Assembly (NCBI RefSeq): GCF_001644605.1 | Contig: NZ_CP011388.1 | Span: 3,190,501 to 3,254,500 of the forward strand | Direction of reading: 5' to 3' | Source: Paenibacillus swuensis | Lineage (GTDB): Bacteria > Bacillota > Bacilli > Paenibacillales > DY6 | DNA: 64,000 bases | Shown here: positions 19,295-28,785 of the stretch, one piece after another | How positions within the stretch are numbered: the stretch's first letter is position 1 | Layout of the letters: every line of letters starts with the position of its first letter | Notes under the pieces: model-generated | Database searches by the model: none | Seen by the model: the letters and a program-made list of their open reading frames with translations, nothing else | What the model was told of the DNA's origin: nothing | Made by a program: the position numbers and the translations under genes

Positions 19295-21361
19295 ATGAAA
19301 CAGACAGAGAAAATTTCGGCGAAGCCAAGGTTTTCCATAGGGAATCCTTTTCGCTCGGTTGGTATGCGCATTTCCATGGTGTTAATCGCAAGCACACTGG
19401 TCTTTGTGTTCGCGGTAGGGTTAACCTCCTATAAAATCGCGGCGGATGTTATTAAACGCAAAGTAGCGGAATCCAATCAGACGGCAATCGGACAAGCCGC
19501 AGGTAAGCTGGACATGATCTTCAGGGGACATGAGGAGTTGTCCATGCAGCTGTTTTTGGACGCCGAAGTTCAGACGTTGCTAGCTACAATCAAAGATCCT
19601 AAAGCCGATGATTACTTGCGTTTCGACTACGGTACCAAGCTGGATAAGAAGATGCAAAGCATGCTTTTGTCCAATTCGGATATAGGCGCGATTCACTTTG
19701 AAAGTGCCAAAGGTGAACCCCTCTTCTCAACAAGCAGCGGTCTCAATCCGGAACTTAAGAAACAGTCGTGGTACAAGACGGTCACAGACAGCAACGGCAA
19801 GCTGGTTTGGCTTGGAACTTCGGCAAAGGGTTACGGTTCCATGACCAGTCCTCCGCGATATGCTCTGGGCAGGGTCATGAAAAATATCAACACGGGTGTA
19901 TCTGAATATCTCATGGTGATTGAGTTCAATTCGAAGTTGCTGGATCAGGAAATGACGGAACTCAAGGGGAGTTCCGCAGGTTCGGTTAATTTAATATCGG
20001 AATTCCAGAAAATTCAGGCATCCAGCAATCCTAAAGAAATATTGAACGTGGCCAAGGTGCAGCTTACGGAAGAGCAGATGAAGGCAGGGGAAGGTAATTT
20101 TACGGATCAAGGCACTAAGCAGCTTGTTGTTTATGAGAAGCTCAGTTCCGCGCCGTGGTTGGTTATGTCGGAGGTTCCGGAGGAAGAGCTTGTCAAAGAC
20201 ACCAGATACATCTGGAATTATACTTTGCTTATTGCGCTAATTGCGGCTGTAGTGGCATGCTTAATCGGATATATCATGGCCCGAAGAATCGGCGGGCCCT
20301 TGGTGGAAATGCGTAACTTAATGCAAGCGGGAGAACAAGGAAATTTGACGGTGCGCACCAACATGAAGCGCAAGGATGAGATTGGGGAGCTGGGGACCAG
20401 CTTTAATCAGATGATGATTAAGATTACACAGCTTGTTCAACAGACGAACAAATCGGCGCAGGAAGTGCTGATGACGGCTCAAGAGCTGTCCAACGCTTCG
20501 AAAACTACAGCGGTATCGGCTCGTGAAATTTCGGTTGCGACAGAAGAAATCGCGAATGGCGCAACGTCCTTGGCCGTAGAAGCGGAGCGGGGCAACGACA
20601 TCACCTACAGTATCGGTTCCCAGATGCAGCAGGTCATGGATTCCAACGAGCGTATGGTGAAATCCGCCGGTGAAGTCCGGGGGAACAGCGAAACCGGAAC
20701 AGGCTATATGGGTGATTTGATTACAAAAACAAACGCAACCGAACAGATGACACGCTCTATGATTGATAAAGTGGAGAACTTGAAAACCAGCACGCAATCC
20801 ATCCGCAAAATACTGGATGTGTTAAACAACATGACGAAGCAAACGAACATCCTTTCTTTGAACGCTACCATTGAAGCCTCGCGAGCAGGAGCCGCGGGAA
20901 AAGGTTTTATGGTAGTGGCCGATGAAATTCGGAATCTGGCGGATCAGACGAAGCAGTCCATCGATGTTGTAGGACAAATCACAGAGACGATCCAGAAGGA
21001 AATGAACGAAACGGTGCTTTTACTGTCCGAGGCCTATCCGATGTTTCAGGAACAGATTCAATCCGTTAAAGAAGCGGATCAGATCTTCCGTACGGTGAAC
21101 GGACAAATGTCGGAGTTCATTTCCACATTGGGAAACGCTACGGACTCGATTGAAGCTTTAAACCAAACACAGCATGTGTTGACGGAGGCCATGACCAACG
21201 TAAGCGCCGTAGCGCAACAATCGTCAGCCACTTCAGAGGAAGTAGCCTCGCTTAGCATAGAGCAGTTAAATATCGGTGAAGGCTTGGTTAGACTCTCTCA
21301 TCAGCTTGAGAATGTTTCCTCGGAGTTAAAAGAAACGCTGAACAAATTCAGAACGGAATAG
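19295..21361 (+). CDS. Methyl-accepting chemotaxis protein with an extracellular Cache-like sensor
   Basis: Transmembrane chemoreceptor feeding the CheA/CheW pathway. Domains: TM1 (about 24-50), extracellular ligand region of about 255 residues resembling dCache, TM2 (about 308-328, [19 protein letters not shown]), HAMP (about 330-382), and a long coiled-coil signalling domain whose hairpin tip reads [19 protein letters not shown] near 528-546. The ligand is not predictable. ATG 19295 follows GACGGGGGTT. It is monocistronic between two terminators. Confidence 0.92.
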   Translation: MKQTEKISAKPRFSIGNPFRSVGMRISMVLIASTLVFVFAVGLTSYKIAADVIKRKVAESNQTAIGQAAGKLDMIFRGHEELSMQLFLDAEVQTLLATIKDPKADDYLRFDYGTKLDKKMQSMLLSNSDIGAIHFESAKGEPLFSTSSGLNPELKKQSWYKTVTDSNGKLVWLGTSAKGYGSMTSPPRYALGRVMKNINTGVSEYLMVIEFNSKLLDQEMTELKGSSAGSVNLISEFQKIQASSNPKEILNVAKVQLTEEQMKAGEGNFTDQGTKQLVVYEKLSSAPWLVMSEVPEEELVKDTRYIWNYTLLIALIAAVVACLIGYIMARRIGGPLVEMRNLMQAGEQGNLTVRTNMKRKDEIGELGTSFNQMMIKITQLVQQTNKSAQEVLMTAQELSNASKTTAVSAREISVATEEIANGATSLAVEAERGNDITYSIGSQMQQVMDSNERMVKSAGEVRGNSETGTGYMGDLITKTNATEQMTRSMIDKVENLKTSTQSIRKILDVLNNMTKQTNILSLNATIEASRAGAAGKGFMVVADEIRNLADQTKQSIDVVGQITETIQKEMNETVLLLSEAYPMFQEQIQSVKEADQIFRTVNGQMSEFISTLGNATDSIEALNQTQHVLTEAMTNVSAVAQQSSATSEEVASLSIEQLNIGEGLVRLSHQLENVSSELKETLNKFRTE

Positions 21362-21378
21362 AAAACGTGTAATGGTTT

Positions 21379-21408
21379 CCGCTTCGAAGCGATTTGAAGC
21401 GGTTTTTT
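21379..21408 (+). terminator. Terminator after the chemoreceptor gene
   Basis: CCGCTTC (21379-21385) pairs with GAAGCGG (21396-21402) before TTTTTT. Confidence 0.85.
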
Positions 21409-21449
21409 ATGTTCATACTGTGAGTAAAAAGGCTTTCGGGGGTCACAGT

Positions 21450-23231
21450 ATGAAACGCAGAATGTTTGTTTTACTAGCATCGGTATCCTTAATTCTAATC
21501 ATCATCGGCGGGAGACTGATGTGGATTCAAGTCATCACCGCGCATCATTTCACAAGCCGGAATATAGATTTGGTTTCGGAATCGGTCCGCCAGCGCGAGA
21601 AAGGTATTGTGTTAAACAGCGGCCGCGGGATCATCAAAGACCGGAATGGCATTCCCTTTACAAGCGAATGGCAGCGCGTGCTTGTGGTTACTCCCGTTGC
21701 GAAGCATTATCAGGGAAGTGCGGAGCAAATCGCCAAGTTGAGCCATGCGTTGGGCACAACGGAAGACTATTGGCATAAGGCGTTTGGGGAGGTGAAGGAG
21801 CCGCAATTCTGGCGTAAACCCGGAGATAAACAGCCAACAGCTCTTACCGCTGATCAGGAGAAGACCATCAGCTCCCTAAAGGTGCCTAATCTGAAGGTGA
21901 TGCCGTATGTCAGGCGGTATCCGGAGGGAATGAACGGAAGCCATGCCATCGGCTTCGTCAGTCAGCATCCAGAGCATTTACTGGCGTTATACGCGGAACA
22001 AATCCACGGCGGTCTCTTGTCCAAAGATGCCCAAGTCGGCGCATCCGGATTAGAGAAAGCGTTTGAACCTTATTTGCGCGGTGTCGGCGCTTCGTCGGTG
22101 TCCTTCTATACGGACGCTAAGAAGCAACCGCTGCAAGGACTGCATATGCGCCTTGTTCGGCCCACCTCGGCTTATTACCCGCTGAACCTGATCACTTCTT
22201 TAGACGCTAAGCTGCAAGGCCGAATTGAAGCTTATCTGGAACGCGAGGGGCTGTCTAAAGGGGCTGTTGTCGTCATGGATGTAGTTACGGGGGAAGTGCT
22301 TACTTCTGCATCACGCCCCGTATACGATCCTTATACGATCGTGCAACAGGATAAAGGCTGGGCGAATGCGGCGGTGAAAGCTGTGACACCCGGTTCGATT
22401 TTCAAAACCGTGATCGCTTCAGCCGCATTGGAAGAGGGTGTCGTGGATAAACATGAGCGCTTCGAGTGTTCCGGGGAGCTGGGGAAATACGGATTGTCCT
22501 GCTGGAAGCACGGCGGCCACGGAAGGCTGACCTTTAAGGAGGCGTTCGCGCAGTCTTGCAATGTGGTCTTTGCGAAGGTCGCGGCACGCTTATCCGCAAA
22601 CACGATCGAGCGCTATGCCCACAAGTTGGGCTTAAGCGGTAACATCGGCTGGAGCGGAGCGTCCGTGCTGGACGGGTCGGCCTTGCGGATGTTCGAAGGC
22701 GAGGAAGCTGGCCAACTGTTCGCGAAGGGTACACCGCGCACGGACGGAGGCGTGCTGGCCCAGACAGCCATCGGCCAACGCGATGTGCTGCTCTCGCCCC
22801 TGCAGGCCGCCTCCATGGCCGCTGCCGTTGCCAGAGGCGGCGAGGTGCGTTCGCCGCAGCTGGTGAACCGGGTCGAGTACGCGAACGGCGATACGATGGC
22901 GGTGTTTGGTGGGCGCGAGGTGCGGCTTGCGGGGGAAGCGCCCATCTCAGAAGCGACAGCCGCGACATTGCGGGGCTGGATGCGCGGGGTTGTCACGGAG
23001 GGGACGGGGGCATCGCTCCGGGACGCGAAGTGGGCTCTCGCGGGCAAGTCCGGGACCGCGCAGGTTGTCAGCGGCGGGGTGCGCCGGGTGAACCAGTGGT
23101 TCATCGGGTACGGACCGGCGGACAAGCCGCGGTTTGCGGTAAGCGTCCTGGTAAAGGACGCGTCTCCGGAGGCGAGCCATCAAGCGACGCGGCTGTTCAA
23201 GGGGGTCATGGACATTCTGGCGGATTACTGA
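21450..23231 (+). CDS. Class B penicillin-binding protein (transpeptidase, YrrR-like)
   Basis: 593-residue membrane-anchored D,D-transpeptidase for peptidoglycan cross-linking. One N-terminal span (FVLLASVSLILIIIGGRL), a dimerisation domain (about 35-235), then the transpeptidase domain with active-site S316-x-x-K319 (PGSIFKT), S369-C-N371 and the GKSGTAQ box near 535. It lacks PASTA repeats. Bacillus yrrR (pbpI), a sporulation-linked PBP, lies in the same neighbourhood, so a sporulation role is possible but unproven. ATG 21450 is preceded by GGGGGT; an upstream in-frame ATG has no SD. The last third (about 22,540-23,200) is noticeably richer in G+C. Confidence 0.88.
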   Translation: MKRRMFVLLASVSLILIIIGGRLMWIQVITAHHFTSRNIDLVSESVRQREKGIVLNSGRGIIKDRNGIPFTSEWQRVLVVTPVAKHYQGSAEQIAKLSHALGTTEDYWHKAFGEVKEPQFWRKPGDKQPTALTADQEKTISSLKVPNLKVMPYVRRYPEGMNGSHAIGFVSQHPEHLLALYAEQIHGGLLSKDAQVGASGLEKAFEPYLRGVGASSVSFYTDAKKQPLQGLHMRLVRPTSAYYPLNLITSLDAKLQGRIEAYLEREGLSKGAVVVMDVVTGEVLTSASRPVYDPYTIVQQDKGWANAAVKAVTPGSIFKTVIASAALEEGVVDKHERFECSGELGKYGLSCWKHGGHGRLTFKEAFAQSCNVVFAKVAARLSANTIERYAHKLGLSGNIGWSGASVLDGSALRMFEGEEAGQLFAKGTPRTDGGVLAQTAIGQRDVLLSPLQAASMAAAVARGGEVRSPQLVNRVEYANGDTMAVFGGREVRLAGEAPISEATAATLRGWMRGVVTEGTGASLRDAKWALAGKSGTAQVVSGGVRRVNQWFIGYGPADKPRFAVSVLVKDASPEASHQATRLFKGVMDILADY

Positions 23232-23312
23232 GCCAAACTGAGCCAAAGGGATAAGGGCTTCACTTCAGGCGAAGGACACTTTCAGGCGTCCGTACCTCGC
23301 GCCGCGAACACG

Positions 23313-23363
23313 AAAAAACCCCGCCAAGGGAAGATCTGAAGATCCTCGAATTTCTTGGCGGGG
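23313..23363 (-). terminator. Terminator of the reverse-strand AI-2E gene
   Basis: CCCCGCCAAG (23319-23328) and CTTGGCGGGG (23354-23363) are a perfect 10-bp inverted repeat; on the reverse strand the stem is followed by a run of six T. Confidence 0.88.
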
Positions 23364-23380
23364 ATGCAATCTTAATGCGA

Positions 23381-24502
23381 TCAATGGCGCTTAAGTTCTT
23401 CCAAGCTGGTACCCGAGCTTCCAAACTCATCCTTGGGCATCCGGATCCAGCGTTTAAGATACCCTTGGTCCCATAGCGCTTTAAGCAGGATGATCAGCAC
23501 CGGGGACAGAATCATGCCCGCGACACCGAATAAGGATAACGAGATAATCGCGAAGCTAAGCGTCGTGAACGCCGAAACCCCCAACGTATCTCCCATAATC
23601 TTCGGTTCCAGCAATTGGCGGAATAACATGACAACTACAAGCAGAACCGTTAACCAGATGGCGAGCGTCGTGTTGCCCACGATGACCAGATATAAGATCC
23701 AGGGCACGAAGATGACCGGTACCCCGAGCAGCGGAAGCACATCGAATAAAGCGGACAAAAGCGCGATGCTCAAGGCATTATTGACACCGAGCAGGAACAG
23801 GGAAATGAAGATGATGAGAAACGTGATGGTAATCAGCTTCAGCTGCGCCTTCAAATACCCTCCGATACCGATTAACACGTTGTCTTTCAGGAAAGTATAG
23901 GCGCTCTTGAAGGTGCGAGGCGTCTTCTCATCCGCGATCCGGCGCCAGTCCTTGATTTCCATGGACAAGAAGTAAGCCAGAATGATTCCCACAAACAAGT
24001 TCACCATGAACGTGGAGAAGGAAGTGATGAATCGGAACAGACCGTTCAGGAACGACTGAGCGAGTTGCGCGCCTTTTTCTGTAATCACAGCGGCATACTC
24101 CCTAATTTTGTCCGTATAGGTTGAGTCCAGATCCTTGTATTGCTGTTCGAGTTGAATGGAGCGTTCCGCGATCTGGGCCTGCAGAATATCCGCATACAAG
24201 GGCAACTTGTCCTTCATGACGAGAATCTGTTTGGTGAAGATCACACCGATTCCGGTTAACACCGCTAACAGCAGCAATGTAAAGATCATGACCGACAAGG
24301 CCGAAGCGGTAGATTTCTTGACTCCTTTCCTATGCAGGTATTTGGCAAAAGGCTCGATGACCGCAAAAATGACAAGCGCGAGAAAAATCGGCGTCGCGAT
24401 ACGCCATGCAAAACTGAACACATACATAATAAGGTAGACCGTAAGCACGATTAGTGCGATGTCAAAGGCGGTTCTCCAATATTTTTTGTAAAACGATAGC
24501 AT
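23381..24502 (-). CDS. AI-2E/PerM-family membrane protein (second copy)
   Basis: 373-residue polytopic protein of the AI-2E superfamily, resembling sporulation-associated YtvI-type permeases; substrate unknown. The hydrophobic pattern includes spans near 10-55, 65-95, 150-185, 215-250, 260-290 and 305-345, with LPLLGVPVIFVPWIL in place of the usual LGP motif. On the reverse strand AAGGA stands eight bases before the ATG at 24502; an ATG three codons upstream (24511) would overlap that SD. It is not closely similar to the copy at 10,137. Confidence 0.85.
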   Translation of the reverse strand: MLSFYKKYWRTAFDIALIVLTVYLIMYVFSFAWRIATPIFLALVIFAVIEPFAKYLHRKGVKKSTASALSVMIFTLLLLAVLTGIGVIFTKQILVMKDKLPLYADILQAQIAERSIQLEQQYKDLDSTYTDKIREYAAVITEKGAQLAQSFLNGLFRFITSFSTFMVNLFVGIILAYFLSMEIKDWRRIADEKTPRTFKSAYTFLKDNVLIGIGGYLKAQLKLITITFLIIFISLFLLGVNNALSIALLSALFDVLPLLGVPVIFVPWILYLVIVGNTTLAIWLTVLLVVVMLFRQLLEPKIMGDTLGVSAFTTLSFAIISLSLFGVAGMILSPVLIILLKALWDQGYLKRWIRMPKDEFGSSGTSLEELKRH

Positions 24503-24674
24503 GACCCACATCCTTCAACGTATATTAATTAAATATCCTATCTATTCTTTCTTATCATTCTATTATAAAAGTGACGCTTTAGAAAAAGCCATCAATATTT
24601 AAAAAAGTTTATGGTACAATAGTAGGGGTTTCATGATATCCATTATACATTGCAGAATTGCGGGGAATGCACTC

Positions 24675-26099
24675 ATGGAGAATTTGCTGCTGTGGGCTTT
24701 TTACATCTTTACGTTTTATGCCTTCCTCCCAGGCTTAATCAGCAGGACCTTCGGTTTTCGAGTGTTTCAGAAAGGCAACAAGAGCCGCCAGATCGCGCTG
24801 ACCTTTGATGACGGTCCCGATGTGAAGTATACGCCTCAATTATTGGACTTGTTAAGTCAGTACGGGGTGAAAGCGACTTTTTTCGTTGTGGGCACCCATG
24901 CCGAGAAATATCCTGAACTTGTGAAACGGATGCATGACGAAGGTCATTGCATAGGCATTCATAATTATGTTCATAGAAGCAACATGCTGATGCGCCCGGG
25001 AACGGTACAAAGACAGATTGAATTAACTTCTGATGCCATCGAACGAACAACGGGTCAGAAGCCCATGTTTTATCGGCCGCCTTGGGGGGTGGTCAACTTG
25101 TTTGATTTCTCCGCCAAACGGCTGCAGATTATTCTGTGGTCTTCGATGTTCGGGGATTGGCGCAAGAGTGTCGGCGTTGAGAAGCTGACCAAGCGAATGA
25201 TGAAACGGATGCGCGGCGGCGAAGTGTTCCTGCTTCACGATTGCGGGCAAACCTTCGGCGCGGATGAGGAAGCGCCGGGCACGATGCTGATTGCGCTGGA
25301 AAGGTTTCTGAAATCGGCCGCGGAAAGCGGGTTTGATTGCGTGCGCGTAGACGAGATGGACGGCTTTAAGCGGAAGCAACCGATTACGTTGCCTCTGTAC
25401 AAGAGGTTGCTTATCGGGTTGTGGCTCAGCTGGGAGAAGGTTTTTCATGTGTTGGCGAGACTGGACACGCTGGAGACAGAGGAGCCTATCTTTCACATTC
25501 GCAAACGCAACTATAGCGGGAAGCCCGTCATGCTCCGTGACGGTGAAGAAATTCGGGAAGGCGACGCTTATGTCGAGCTCCACTTTGACAATCAGCGCCT
25601 GAAGGAATTCAGCTTGGCCTCCCGTTCAAGTTTACATTTAGCGATTCGGTTCGTGCGCGCGGTGGAACAGGCGTTGCCGCTTATGGCGTCGAGGCTTGCG
25701 GCTGACCCCGAATATCAAGGGGCGAAGGCTCTCCTAGGTATCTCCATGATTCACCGGGGCTCGGAGCATTTGGGCTTTGATGTTAAGGATATGCCGCCCG
25801 GTCTGTTCGCTAAAGCTACGAAGGTGTATTTGCGAATTCTCTTATCCGTGCTCCATCCACAGGGGACGAAGCGGGTTCAACAGGACCGTGCCCCCGATAA
25901 GAAGAAGGCGTCTCGCGCGGGCGAGACGTTAATGCCCAAGATGATTTGGATGTCCACGGGCGTCTTGATGGATAAATACTCGGTAGCCAACCCCAGGAAC
26001 AAAGTACAGGCGGAGGCCGTCCATTCAGGCGCGCACAGGGTAAACCTGTCCGTAGCGCCTACGGTTGCCGACAGTCTTGAGAAGACAACCGCGTTATAA
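24675..26099 (+). CDS. Polysaccharide deacetylase (NodB fold) with YkoP-like C-terminal domain
   Basis: 474 residues. An N-terminal membrane anchor (about 4-24) is followed by a NodB deacetylase domain: TFDDGP with D45 and D46, a variant metal site H96-NYV-H100 (usually HTxxH), RPPWG at 134-138, and LLHDCG with H188. These would deacetylate a GlcNAc polymer at the cell surface. From about 245 on, the protein matches the YkoP-like domain found fused to such deacetylases. ATG 24675 follows GGGGA by eight bases; ATG 24633 lacks an SD. Extended -10 TGGTACAAT lies at 24613-24620. Confidence 0.85.
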   Translation: MENLLLWAFYIFTFYAFLPGLISRTFGFRVFQKGNKSRQIALTFDDGPDVKYTPQLLDLLSQYGVKATFFVVGTHAEKYPELVKRMHDEGHCIGIHNYVHRSNMLMRPGTVQRQIELTSDAIERTTGQKPMFYRPPWGVVNLFDFSAKRLQIILWSSMFGDWRKSVGVEKLTKRMMKRMRGGEVFLLHDCGQTFGADEEAPGTMLIALERFLKSAAESGFDCVRVDEMDGFKRKQPITLPLYKRLLIGLWLSWEKVFHVLARLDTLETEEPIFHIRKRNYSGKPVMLRDGEEIREGDAYVELHFDNQRLKEFSLASRSSLHLAIRFVRAVEQALPLMASRLAADPEYQGAKALLGISMIHRGSEHLGFDVKDMPPGLFAKATKVYLRILLSVLHPQGTKRVQQDRAPDKKKASRAGETLMPKMIWMSTGVLMDKYSVANPRNKVQAEAVHSGAHRVNLSVAPTVADSLEKTTAL

Positions 26100-26115
26100 T
26101 TTATTCATCCATGAA

Positions 26116-26175
26116 CCTCTTTGAAGATCCGAACGTCCATTGTAAACGGACATTCGGACTCAAGGAGGTTTTTTT
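26116..26175 (+). terminator. Long-stem terminator after the deacetylase gene
   Basis: TCCGAACGTCC pairs with GGACATTCGGA around a nine-base loop, extended by CCTC/GAGG at the base and followed by seven T. Confidence 0.85.
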
Positions 26176-26354
26176 GGCCTGAGTAGGGAAGACCGCCCTC
26201 GCCGGTTCAAGGAATACTACATACATTGTATGGTGTAATCCAAATCATTTTCCAACAATCTCTACCTTTCAAAGCGGGATTTTTTTGATAAGATAGAACA
26301 ACGTCGTTTGGGCGATTTCAGGCTGTAATGCCGTTAAATATAAGGATGATTGAA

Positions 26355-26753
26355 ATGAATAGAACGGATGCGCCGACATGCTCGGTTGCTGAAATATGGG
26401 TTACGGCTGACGGTTTGCGGTGGAACGGGAATTATTATTCTTGTACAGTAGCGATTCGCGAGGGCTGGTATGCCCAGGCCGCTTCACAAGGCGAATGGAT
26501 GATATACGGACGGGTTGCTGCAACCGGGGAAACAGATGATGAAGCGCGTGGGAAACCTATTTTGTACATAGAGCAGCTGGGAGAAAACTTGGTGTGTCAA
26601 ACCTTGTCCCCGCGTTCAGAAGGACATGAAACGGCCTTGCCGGATGCCGAATTGTATTATGCTGCCATGCAAGAGCTTAAACAAATGTGGAAAGAGCGCA
26701 GATCAACCAACAGAATCAAAGGGCGCAAGCGTCCGGAACACCTTTTTACCTAA
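26355..26753 (+). CDS. Hypothetical protein
   Basis: I do not recognise this 132-residue protein. It is soluble, with no signal peptide; the N-terminal part looks like beta strands (AEIWVTADGLRWNGNYYSC, WMIYGRV) and the end is helical and basic (KQMWKERRSTNRIKGRKRP). The ATG at 26355 is eight bases behind AAGGA; ATGs at 26328 and 26346 have no SD. It stands alone between a terminator and a DUF7667-like gene. Confidence 0.6.
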   Translation: MNRTDAPTCSVAEIWVTADGLRWNGNYYSCTVAIREGWYAQAASQGEWMIYGRVAATGETDDEARGKPILYIEQLGENLVCQTLSPRSEGHETALPDAELYYAAMQELKQMWKERRSTNRIKGRKRPEHLFT

Positions 26754-26846
26754 TTAAACCGTTTGGACCTTGCTGGGTATGGGAATAATGCAACGTATGA
26801 AGCGTATGATCTCACTTCTTGGATCTAATTAGGAGGAATATGCCCT

Positions 26847-27074
26847 ATGCACGGGTTTCACCAGAGGCTTGCGGAGCTGTGGACATTGCGTAAAGATCGT
26901 CCTTGGACAGCGGAGGAGCAACGGGAATTCGACTTATGTCTTGATGCGAATGCCAACTATGCCTGGAAGCTTATTCAGCTTGAGAACCTTTCACTGGCGG
27001 CTTCCATGACGCGGGATTATGATTGGTTGCACAGCATATGCCAGGATATTGAACGATTGCAGCCCAAACGGTAA
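26847..27074 (+). CDS. Small DUF7667-like protein of Paenibacillus type
   Basis: 75 residues, helical. The pattern MHGFHQRLAELWTLR, then ANANYAWKLIQLENLSLAAS, then WLHSICQDIE resembles a small protein family frequent in Paenibacillus genomes (I recall it as DUF7667); function unknown. A strong TTAGGAGGAATA SD precedes the ATG. tgl begins 82 nt downstream, perhaps in the same transcript. Confidence 0.7.
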   Translation: MHGFHQRLAELWTLRKDRPWTAEEQREFDLCLDANANYAWKLIQLENLSLAASMTRDYDWLHSICQDIERLQPKR

Positions 27075-27156
27075 TTTTTTTTGGACGAATGAATGGCATC
27101 CGGACATCCGCCTACATATAGTGTATTATTTGCAGGCTACAGGAAGGAAGGAAGGA

Positions 27157-27984
27157 ATGGATGCCGTGATTATCATTGCCGGAAACCGGGTGAATTCCGT
27201 TTCGGAACCGCTCACGCCGTTGGAACAATATATCGTATCCGAAAAATTAAAGAGCCCGCAGCCCTTTTCCTATGAGAGTGAAGATCAGTTGAAATTTGAA
27301 CTCCGCATGCGGACGAAAATCGTTGAAGCTGCGGAAGAAATGTATGCAAGCCGTGTAAAGTTTGGCGATTTTCCCAAATCGCAAAGCAATCCGGCCTATT
27401 GGATTCGTATGCCTAACGGAGGATTTCAGCTCAGACCGGGTGTCCGGTCCTCGGATGCGATCAGAGACATATGGCTGAATTCGGAAATGTATACGTTTGA
27501 GTGCGCGACTGCAATCATTATGATGATGTATAAAGCGGTTCTGGAAACGATCGGAGCGCCTTTATTCGATACTTACTTTCAAAATTTGGTGCTGTACACC
27601 TGGACGACGGATGAGGATCTCAGAATCATTACGAAACCGGGTTATGAAAGCTTTCCGGGCGATGTGCTGTATTTCAAAAATCCTGACGTAAACCCGGCTA
27701 CACCGGAGTGGCAAGGCGAGAATGTCATTGAGCTCGGGAACAACCTGTTCTTCGGACATGGAATGGGGATCAAGACACCGATTGAAGTTATACAGGAATT
27801 GAACGCGTACCGCAGACCTTTCGCGTTCAGATCGGCATTTCTTATGCATCAGGTGACTGCGCCGGATTACAAGTATCTGTATCAGTTAAGCAAATCCGTA
27901 CCGGCCTCGACTTACACCGATATTACGATGCCATTCCGAGGCATTATTTCACGCATCGGTGAGTTCACCGTTGTGGCGAGTTAG
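27157..27984 (+). CDS. tgl: Protein-glutamine gamma-glutamyltransferase (spore coat transglutaminase)
   Basis: Cross-links spore coat proteins such as GerQ through epsilon-(gamma-glutamyl)lysine bonds. 275 residues. With the ATG at 27157 (behind AGGAAGG) the catalytic cysteine is C116 in YTFECATAI, the same number as in B. subtilis Tgl; E188 (GENVIEL) and H201 (FFGHGMGI) complete the site. The signature GDVLYFKNPDVNP is also shared. The open frame extends further upstream over the preceding small gene, but those residues do not match the family. Expression in the mother cell late in sporulation is expected. Confidence 0.93.
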   Translation: MDAVIIIAGNRVNSVSEPLTPLEQYIVSEKLKSPQPFSYESEDQLKFELRMRTKIVEAAEEMYASRVKFGDFPKSQSNPAYWIRMPNGGFQLRPGVRSSDAIRDIWLNSEMYTFECATAIIMMMYKAVLETIGAPLFDTYFQNLVLYTWTTDEDLRIITKPGYESFPGDVLYFKNPDVNPATPEWQGENVIELGNNLFFGHGMGIKTPIEVIQELNAYRRPFAFRSAFLMHQVTAPDYKYLYQLSKSVPASTYTDITMPFRGIISRIGEFTVVAS

Positions 27985-27990
27985 AACCAG

Positions 27991-28030
27991 AAAGAGCCCA
28001 CATGGTCGTTGCGACGATGTGGGCTCTTTT
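27991..28030. terminator. Bidirectional terminator between tgl and the TetR gene
   Basis: AAAGAGCCCACAT and ATGTGGGCTCTTT are perfect inverted repeats around a 14-base loop, with T-runs on both strands. Confidence 0.9.
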
Positions 28031-28038
28031 GCGCATAG

Positions 28039-28665
28039 TTACAGTTTTTTTCCCGCGCCTGTCCAGAACAGCTCAACAACCGCCTCAGCCGCACCGTCTA
28101 AATCCCCGCTGTACAGCTCCAGCAACATTTCTCTAGTGCCCAGCATGACCATCGAGGCAAATGCAAGAGAAAGCACCATCGGATGCAAGGATGGCTTTAA
28201 TGTGCCGCGGTTGATCTCCGTTTGGAACGTATCGGCCATTATATGGTGAATCGCTTTCTCAGCTTCCCGAATTTCATTAATTTGCAACGCTGTCAAATGC
28301 GAAGAGGCTTCCTTCATCAGCGTCTCGAATTCACCGAACTGATTGCCCATCTGAACTTTCGCCATGGCCGTTAACCGATCCTTCAAAGGCAAATCCATGG
28401 TGAGATATCGTCCAACGTGACCCGCCACATTATTGAACATGCGGATGACGGACCTAGCGAACAGATTGGCTTTGTTGTCAAAATAATAATACAATGTCGC
28501 CTTCGTTACTTTGCATTGTTCCGCTATATGAATTAAAGAAACTTTCTCGTAACCGTATTGCATGAAAGCGGCTGAAGCGGCGCGCATAATGATCAACTCG
28601 GTTTGAGGGTCGTCGGCATCCAGTTTACGTGGACGGCCAGGTGATCGTTTTGGAGGTTGATTCAT
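28039..28665 (-). CDS. TetR-family regulator divergent from an MMPL transporter
   Basis: 208-residue one-component regulator. A basic proline-rich start (RSPGRPRKLD) leads into the helix-turn-helix (HIAEQCKVTKATLYYYFDNK, about 46-65) and an all-helical effector domain. It is divergently transcribed from the MMPL gene across 120 bp, the usual layout for a repressor of its neighbouring exporter. I see no perfect dyad in the intergenic DNA that I can call an operator. Confidence 0.9.
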   Translation of the reverse strand: MNQPPKRSPGRPRKLDADDPQTELIIMRAASAAFMQYGYEKVSLIHIAEQCKVTKATLYYYFDNKANLFARSVIRMFNNVAGHVGRYLTMDLPLKDRLTAMAKVQMGNQFGEFETLMKEASSHLTALQINEIREAEKAIHHIMADTFQTEINRGTLKPSLHPMVLSLAFASMVMLGTREMLLELYSGDLDGAAEAVVELFWTGAGKKL

Positions 28666-28785
28666 AGGTCTCCACCTTTCGCTTGATTATTAACCTTCCG
28701 GTATATATAATTAATACAGATCATTTATGTTGATTATAGCTCTTATTGCACAATATTTCATCTGTATCGGAGAGTGAAGTTCGTT

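Noticed and set aside
28666-28785. Operator in the TetR-MMPL intergenic region
   Set aside because: A/T-rich imperfect symmetry only (ATTAA...TTAAT); not distinguishable from chance by eye.
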